A stretch of DNA of 64,000 nt from Pollenia angustigena (lineage: Eukaryota; Arthropoda; Insecta; Diptera; Polleniidae), in contig OV884059.1 of the NCBI GenBank assembly GCA_930367215.1, positions 155,618,511 through 155,682,510 of the forward strand, in the 5' to 3' direction. Every line of letters starts with the position of its first letter. Position 1 is the first letter of the stretch. Position numbers and translations under genes: made by a program. Shown here in pieces: positions 44,401 through 53,400 of the stretch. Below the pieces are notes generated by a model, which was not told where the DNA came from, ran no database searches, and was given only the letters and a program-made list of their open reading frames with translations.

Positions 44401-47400
44401 TTATCGTGTCCATGCCCTTACAATGCAGAGTTTGAGGGGCGACTTCAATATTTTGTGCCGCCATATACATCTGTTATTCACAGGAAAGGCCCTTGATTGG
44501 TTTTGGCGGTTCCATCGAACTGCTCAAGCTGTAGATTGGGAACTGTTATGTTATGAGTTAAGAAATCAGTTTAGGGATCGTAGAACTGACTTTGACTTGA
44601 AGGAATTAATTCGTAATCGCAAGCAGAGAGTTGGAGAAAAATTTGATACTTTTTACGATTCGATTCTTCAGATATCAGACCGCTTGCAAGCTCCGTTCAG
44701 TGAACTTGATTTAGTGGAAATTTTAAAACGGAATCTGCGTCCTGACGTGCGCAAGGAGCTTTTACATTTCAACATCGAAAGAATTACGGTATTACGAGAA
44801 TTTGTAAGAAAACATGAAATTTTGGAGGAAGAAGTAGATAAGTATAGAGCAAATAGAAATTTTGGGACACGTAAGGTATCAGAATTGGAAACGGGGAGCA
44901 ATTTTGACGAAGAGGTAGAGATAGAAGAAATAAAGGAAATAATATGTTGGAACTGCTCTGAAAAAGGCCACAAGTTTGAGGACTGTTTAGGAGAGAGAAG
45001 AATCTTTTGTTATGGTTGTGGTAGTCCAAATATTTTTAAGCCAAACTGTAGTAGATGTAACAAATTATCAAAAAACTTCCTGGGCCCTCGGTCACCAAAA
45101 TATCTGTCCAAAGCGACACAATATTAGAATCGACACCATGCCAAACTAATCCTTGTTTTGATGATAAGACACACGTGTCCAGTAATAATTGTGGTGTTAG
45201 GGAAGTCGTACCGGGACATTTAAGGCCTTATCATATTAGATTGAGGGAGTATCAAGAGGCAAGACGAAGAATTTTTAATGAACAGATAACAACTTCAGTG
45301 CAGGTAAATAAAAGGGTTAAGAGATCGACTAAAAGATTTAGGGAATTTTGGAAAAAGGTCTTGCAAAACAGGAAGTGTATTTTATCAGCGGTAATCTCTG
45401 ATAGGAACAAATTTGATTTAAGGCCCTTTGCTACTGTGAGGATCTTTAATGAAGATATCATTGGAATGATAGACACAGGTGCAACAGTATCTTGTTTTGC
45501 ATCTGACTATGCCAGAAAATTTTTAGAGGAGAATAAAAATGAGTATGAGAAATTTTGTGTAGTATTGAAAACAGCCGATGGTAGACAACATACTACAATG
45601 GGTAGGGTTGTCACCACAGTTACCTTTAGGGGAGTTTCTAGGGAGATAAATTTTTTAATAATACCTAATTTAACACAGAACCTTTATCTTGGAATAGACT
45701 TTGTTAAAGCTTTCAATTTGGGATGTGATTTGTTTGATGATAACTCTTTAACGGTGGAGAAACCAAGTTTGGGTGAAATTGAATCCGATGATAATGTTCA
45801 TAGATTGGATTTGAGTGACCGGAAACGATTGGAGGATGCGATAAATTCATTTCCGTCGTATGCAAAGATAGGTTTAGGTAGAACTTCTTTAGTTACTCAT
45901 GTCATAGATACTGGGGAAAATACCCCAATAAAGCAAAGACACTTTGCTATATCGCCAGCTATTGAAAAATTACTTTTTGCAGAAATAGACAGGATGCTGC
46001 AATTAGGGGTGATTGAGGAATCCCAAAGTCCGTGGTCATCGCCGGTGGCACTGGTGCTTAAGCCTGGGAAGGTGCGACTGTGTCTAGACGCCAGGAAGCT
46101 GAACAGTGTCACTGTGAAAGACGCCTATCCTTTACCTCTCATTGATGGAATTTTCAGTAGGCTTCCAAAGGCCAGATTTATTTCGAGTCTTGACCTGAAA
46201 GATGCTTTCTGGCAAATTCCTCTTGATGAGAGGTCAAAGGAGAAGACGGCTTTTACTGTGCCTGGGCGTCCACTATATCAGTTCGTAACCATGCCCTTTG
46301 GCTTGTGCAACGCGCCACAGACGATGTCCCGACTTATGGACAAGGTCATTCCGGCACATCTGCGTACGAAAGTTTTTATCTATTTAGATGACTTGCTGGT
46401 GATAACGGAGACTCTTGATGAACATATACTGGTACTTCATGAAGTTGCTTGGCATATGAGGAAGGCGAATCTTACACTGAATATTGAGAAAAGTAAATTT
46501 TTGCTGAAACAGGTAAAATATTTGGGACACATAATCGGCCATGGGACGATTCGGACAGACCCAGACAAGGTACAAGCTATTCGTGATTATCCGTTTCCTA
46601 AGTCGGTCCGTCAACTTAGAAGGTTTTTGGGGCTATGTGGATGGTATCGACGGTTTGTCCGTAATTTTGCGGCAGTAACATCACCACTAACTGATATGTT
46701 ACAGAAAAATAAAAAGTTTACGTTGACTGAAGAGGCAAAACGTTCATTTGACGAACTCAAAAACTCCTTATGTTCCGCACCCGTGTTACATAACCCTGAT
46801 TTCGCCCGACCTTTCTCCATACAGTGTGACGCTAGTCAATATGGGATAGGGGCAGTGCTTGCACAGACAACTGATGACGGAGACGAAGTGCCTGTAGCGT
46901 TTATGAGCCACAAACTAACCTCGGCACAAAGAAAATACTCAGTTTCTGAGCAGGAGTGTCTCGCTGCAGTTATGGCCATAAAAAAATATCGATCGTATAT
47001 CGAAGGTCATCCGTTTGAGGTCATTACTGACCATGCTTCGCTAAAATGGTTAATGAGTCAATCGGACTTACATGGACGTCTTGCTAGGTGGGCGCTGAAG
47101 TTACAGGGCTTCAATTTTACCATTAGACATAGAAAAGGTTCTCAAAATATAGTGCCGGATTCACTTTCGCGTATGTATTCAGAAGATAATAGTATGATTG
47201 ATGCTGAAAATGTTGACGCCTTTTGGATTAGCGAAATGGACAGTTCTATTGACATTGATTTGGAATCGGATGAATTTAGGTCGCCTGGCTATTTGGCACT
47301 GACAGGGAAACTTAGATCTAAAATTAAATACTTACCAGATATTCGAATAGACAATGGATTTATTTATAAAAGAGTAGAGCACGCTCAAGGGAATGCAATT

Positions 47401-50400
47401 CAAGAGGAAATGTCTTGGAAACTGTGGGTTCCCGACTCATTGACGGAAGATTTAATTAGAAGAGCCCATGACCATCCACTTTGTGCGCATGGAGGAGTAG
47501 GGAAAACTTTACGTCGCTTAAAAACATTTTATTTTTGGCCTAAAATGACTAAACAAATTGCAGCATATGTTGGGTCATGTGAGATTTGTAAACAAACTAA
47601 GCCAAGCAACAAAATTCTGAGACCCCCAATGGGCCAACCAGCGACATCCGTACGCGTATTTCAAAAACTGTATTTAGATTTATTGGGACCTTATCCAAGG
47701 TCGACGTCGGGAAATATTGGGATCATAATTGTATTGGACCACATGTCCAAGTTTCATTTCCTGGAACCAATTAGAAAATTTACGGCAAAAGTAATAATTG
47801 AATTTTTAGAGAAAAGAATTTTTCATATTTTTGGTATTCCTGAATCGATCACCACGGATAATGGAGTTCAATTCAAGTCCCACATATTTAAAGAATTTCT
47901 AGATTCGTACGGTGTTTTTCACAATTTCACAGCCATTTACTCCCCACAGGCTAACGCCAGTGAGCGAGTAAATCGCTCGGTGTTGGCAGCAATTAGAGCT
48001 TATGTCAAACCTACACAAAAAGATTGGGACGAAAACCTTTCGGCCATTAGTTGCGCCCTAAGAAGTTCGGTTCATGCTAGTACTGGGTTTTCTCCTTATT
48101 ATGTTCTATTTGGGCAGAATATGCTTTTAAATGGTAAATCATACAATCTTCTACGTCAATTAGCTTTATTAGAAGAACCTGACATTGAGATAAGAAAGGA
48201 CGAAAAATTAGATTTGATAAGACAGGTCGCACAGCAAAATATTAGAAAGGCTTATGAGAAAAATGTTAAAACATATAATTTGCGTTCTAGGCCAGTCAAT
48301 TTCAATATAGGTCAGATTGTATATAGGAGGAACTTTGCCCAGTCAAGGGCAATTGATCATTTCAACAGTAAGTTGGCTAATCAGTTTGAGAAGGCCAAGA
48401 TTGTAGCCAAACAGGGAGGGAATTGTTACAAATTACAAGATATGTCCGGTAAAAATATTGGTATTTTCCACGCTAAGGACATTAGAGATTAACTTCAGTT
48501 TTTGTTTCACGGTAAAACCACTCTACAAAACCTGTTTTGTAATATAAATATTTCTGTTTTTTATTTTTTTTTAAATTCAAAATTTTCTTGTTGATTGTAT
48601 TCAATAATTATTCATAGTTATTGTTATTTCAATAACCACTGCACATTCGTATTAATTTCCTTAATCTTTAATAAGTGATGATCCCTATATATTAGTTAAT
48701 TCTAAGTGAAAATAACTAAATATGTTCAAAAACAAAAAAAAAAAAAAAAAAAATAGTCCCTTGTAAATAAGTTAGTACTTTACAGAAAGGGAAAAATCTC
48801 CGTTCAATTCCCTATATCTGCATATTTAGTACAACGCTGTGACACCGAATATATCAACCATATATTTTCTTTGTTCATCTTTTAAATTCGTTCTTCTTTT
48901 GAAAAAAAAAGCACTCAACATGTATGTATCATGTATATTAATATACATGTTAAGAGAGCAAGAGACATGTGTTTGGCTAGTTAGTTGTAAACGTTTAGGA
49001 AAGAAAAAGAAAACTTTTATAATGTTTAATTGCGTATTTGAGTTAAATAAAGGAAAGAGTGAAAAAAAGCAAATATCAAGTCAAAGGGCGAGATATTAAG
49101 ATTACCTCGTTCTTTTTAAAATTGGCTTTTGGATGAGACGGAATTTTAAACGGTGAAATAAATTTTTTTGAACATAAAATTTAGTGGAAAATATTTCCTT
49201 TAAAGGGAGCCTAATACCTACATAATATATAAGGGTAAATACCTTATGAAATATACGGATTTGATTTTTTTTTTTACCATAAACCGATTGGCATACCAAA
49301 TCAGGGTAAGAATCATAAAAGTTAATATGTAGAATTTATGGTGTAATATAAAATTATTCCCAGATCAGGCGAGGTGTTGGACACGTGTTTCGGAGCTTCG
49401 GCTAATATCTACCTGTTTCACATACTCTGGAACTCCAAACCATTTTTTTTTGGTATTTTCCCTAACACGTGACTTACAACACTTAAAATCTATTGGACAC
49501 CGATCGGCTAGCCTCTGTGAATAATTGCTCACCATTCGGCTATATAGAAAAAAAAGCGTCAAAAAAAAAAAAAAAAAAAATCTCCAAAATCGGAGTACCA
49601 TAAATAGTGGTTCTTTTTATTACCAAGTAAATCCAGTGTCTTACAACTCAGCTCAACCCGAAACCATTAAAATCAACAGGGAAATTCTAGTTTTTGATCG
49701 GCGGCGAAGCACGCCGACTTTACTACCCTCTACATGAAGATTGTTTTTTTGTGTCATTCAACATTTTCAATATTGAAATCTTAAAGTAAAACTCTCAGCA
49801 AGTGCCCTTTTATATTTTAAAGTGCTTATCATAAAATTTCTCTATGCTAAAATCCTCTTTAATAACAAATACCCAAACAGAAAGTTATTACCCCACTAAT
49901 GGCCATTTTCTCATTAGGCGATTATCTTTTATCCCAACGAAAAACTGCACATTAAAGAAATTTGGTTTTCTCAATGTCTCATTTGCTTCGATTTAATCGC
50001 AAAGCTAACCGGCACTCATCTGCCAATTATTCATTTTCCGTTTATTTGCCGTAGAGATAAATTCAATCAGCTGACTCCCATCTTTTACATGTATTTTGAG
50101 TGGCGTTACCAGCTGAAAACTTTGTTTTTTGTCAGTATATTGAAAAACCCAAAATCGTTAACGGACAGTTTATCGGTCCAATAAATTTATGTTGACATTA
50201 AGTAGCAGACAGTTTGTCGATACATTGAGAAAATGGCCATAAGCCTATTAAAGATTTTCGTAACTCTAATATTAAATTAAACTTAGTCTCAATCCGTCCT
50301 AAAAACAAAACACTAATACAATAAGTATCCATACTAACAACATAAAAAGGAAAAAAAAAACCCCCCCCCCCCTAATCGTATCTTCCAATATTTAGTTTAC

Positions 50401-53400
50401 AGCAACACTCGTAAAACTAACCATAGGCTTAATGCCTACTTTAAATTATAATTATACTGTTTCTCTAATCCACTACACTTGTATCTTTTGAATCATAAAT
50501 TTTCCCGACTTTAATTTCCTATAAAAAAAAAAAAAAAAAAAAAAAAGAAAAAAAATTACTAAACTAAAACCCTACATTTTGTTTGTTACTAAAATTTCTA
50601 AATTGATATTAACCTATTGTACAATATAAATTGAGAGTATAACACATTCTTGAGAAAATTCGAAAAGAAAATACCAGAAAAGAAAAAAAGAGAAAAAAAA
50701 ACCCCACAATATCATCGATTCATCATCTTGCTGGAGGCCTTCATGCAGCGATGGAACCAAAAAAAAAATTGTAAGTTCTCATTTCTTGAAATTTTCTTAA
50801 TTGTTATACAGATCAAGAATATTATTCTCTTAATTTTAAAACTTCCCATTCTCAGGAGTATTTTTTTGTTTGTTTTTTTTTTCTTTTTCTTTTAAACATC
50901 TTGCATTGCACCGAATTAACATTTAGGAATACTGAAAGATTAAGACCAGAAAACAAAAGAGAAAAAAAAAAAAAAAGTAATAGATAATATATTATTGAGA
51001 ATAATCAGAACTATGTAACTTGTAGCTTTTATCATAATTTAGTATCTACCTACGCATATACATTCTTTAGATATTAGTTTTTTTTTATTGCTCTTACACT
51101 CGAGGAATATAGTTAATATTCAATATTTTATGAGATATATACATATGTAATTTTCTTTATATAATGAAGTGAATTGTGATTGGGTAATGAATGAAAAGAA
51201 AAAAAAAAAAAGGAAAATATATATTTTTTATTGTATTAATTAAAAATCAAATATGGCGTAACTTTTAATTTAAAACGTAGTGGTCGGATAAAAGGGTCTT
51301 GTGTATGGGGCATTTCTTTGACATAATAAAGGCCATCAGGAAATCATAGGTAGGGTAGGGTATTGGGGCCAAGAACCACCACATCACGGTTCTGGTAGGG
51401 TGGTAGGTGCGACGCGAAGGTTGAACAAGGGTTTCTATTGATTTAAGGGCATTTTACTCGCACGTGATTTTTTTTTTTTGTGACTGTAAGGCTAATCTTG
51501 GGGCAAGAGTCCCGCCCATTTCTCACCAGACGAGCTAGCAAGCAGAGCACGTGCGTAACGCTTACCAAGAGTGCCTTGTGGGGATGTATGTCGTAAGACC
51601 ATCCTAAGTACATATGTAGCTTCCAAATTGGGGCAAGCAAAAAACATGCATCACATATTGTTTGTGCCTTCATTGGTCGCACAAGGAAAAACACGCAATT
51701 ACATATTTATGGTTTCCCTGATTATACCTACTCTTTAACCTACAAGCAGCCGTATTCTGTAATTCGCTAAAGCTGAATCTCTATCGCGAAAAATTAATAA
51801 AGTTGATTTAGCGATTTTTGGCCAATGCCATAAAAATTTAATTCGCCGTTATTTTAGCTTTTAATATCATTACTTTTTATTCTCTAAGGAATTTTAGTGA
51901 TCGAGATTTAGCTTTAGCTTAGCGAATTACAGAATACGGCTGCAGGAAGTATAAACCTTTCTTTAACGTATCGCTCACTTTATGTTAAAGTAAAACTGTA
52001 ATCAGGGTGGAGTCGGAGTCTGAGTTGAGGTTTTTGTACCGGAGTCGGAGTCGACGTACCCACAAAAACTCCGGCTTACGCATGTTTTGATTTTCTATAC
52101 ACATTGAAAAAAGGTCTGGTCAGACTCATGTGTACCACGAAGAGTTAAAAAATTAATTTGAACTCTTGCTTCTCATTTAGTTTATATTTTTGGATAAATA
52201 TGTACATAAGATTTCTAAAGTAAAAACCATATCTAGCATGATGTTGCTGTTTTATCATTCTGCAAGGTGTTATACGGTTAAGTTAATCAATCATAATAAT
52301 TCGGAATAAAATCAACTTTGTAATACTTAATCAAGCGCATTTTGAGATTGATTCAATCTTAAGGCCCAACCATAATATGCATAGCCTTGCTTAACCTACT
52401 GTCAACAATTAACAAAAAGTCTCTCAAATGTTTTTTAAAAACAAAATCAACAAAAATTTAATTCCGTACGGAATGTGTGATCAGTTTCGCACTTTGCTTT
52501 AGCAAATGACAGTTTCATAAAACTTAACAAGAAGTTTCTTTAAGTTCAGTATTGTTTCAGTTTGCCGCATATGATTTACATGTATTCGCGTACATTTGCT
52601 TGAGCCAACTTAAGCACATTATGGTTGGGCCTTTAGTTTAACTTAATTCAATCTAATTTTCGGATTATTTCAAGTACAAATTCGGTATTAATATGGATAA
52701 GTTAAGTATTTCGCGATTGAAACTCCGTACTTGAATCAATCTTTCTGTACTTATTTCAAGAAAATCCGTACTATTAATACCGCTTCGGATTGATTTTAGT
52801 ACGGATGGATTGATTTTTCTTTTGAGTGAAGCTTATTCACCAACAATAAATTTCTGTGTATTTATAAAGATTGAAATTGGGAATTCAGCAAAACGAGCAA
52901 AATCTTATTAATCAAAAAATTTATATTATTAGGCAAAATATAAGAAACTTTATCTCACAATAAAAATGGATCGCTTGCAATAAAGTATATTTAACAAGGT
53001 AGTAAAAACAAATTAGATGTTTTTTATATTTTGTGGGATAACCTTTCTGTTTAATAAGTGATTGGAGGCGCATTGGAGTAATTAATACAAGTTTTTTGTG
53101 TATTCCGAGCCATTCCGTAACAACACCCAAAGTATGTTTTCGATCATTGTCCCGATACAGATGAAAAATGTCTTTTATTCCAAGTTTTCTGCCTTTGCTT
53201 TAGGTTTGCTTTTTAATATATGTATGTAAGTACTGCATTTCGCCCATATTGCCTTCAATAAACTGCAATGCACCAACAGCAGAACAAGCACCGCAGACCA
53301 GCACATATCAAACCACCATGTTTAACTGTCGGACGCAAATCGTTCGGATTCATTTCTGGGTTCGGTTTTTTGCAGACGTTTCCAGAATTAAAAGTATTTT

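Larger units (their letters stand above)
40241..51655 (+). mobile_element. intact Ty3/Gypsy-class LTR retrotransposon with 2.8-kb LTRs and RING-Gag
   Basis: An 11,415-bp element is bounded by direct LTRs (TGTAATATAA to TGCATCACA) and TATT duplications. Internal order is PBS, gag, then protease, reverse transcriptase, RNase H and integrase in one pol frame reached by a -1 shift. That order is Ty3/Gypsy; very long LTRs and a tRNA-Lys primer site recall the Osvaldo/Ulysses group of flies, an affiliation I infer. No env frame is present between pol and the right LTR. All frames are open. The two LTRs differ by one C in a C-run plus a MITE in the right copy, so the insertion is very young. It lies antisense within a Graf intron. 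Confidence 0.95.

Noticed and set aside
48493..48537. envelope gene for the Ty3/Gypsy element
   Set aside because: Only 45 bp lie between the pol stop and the 3' LTR.
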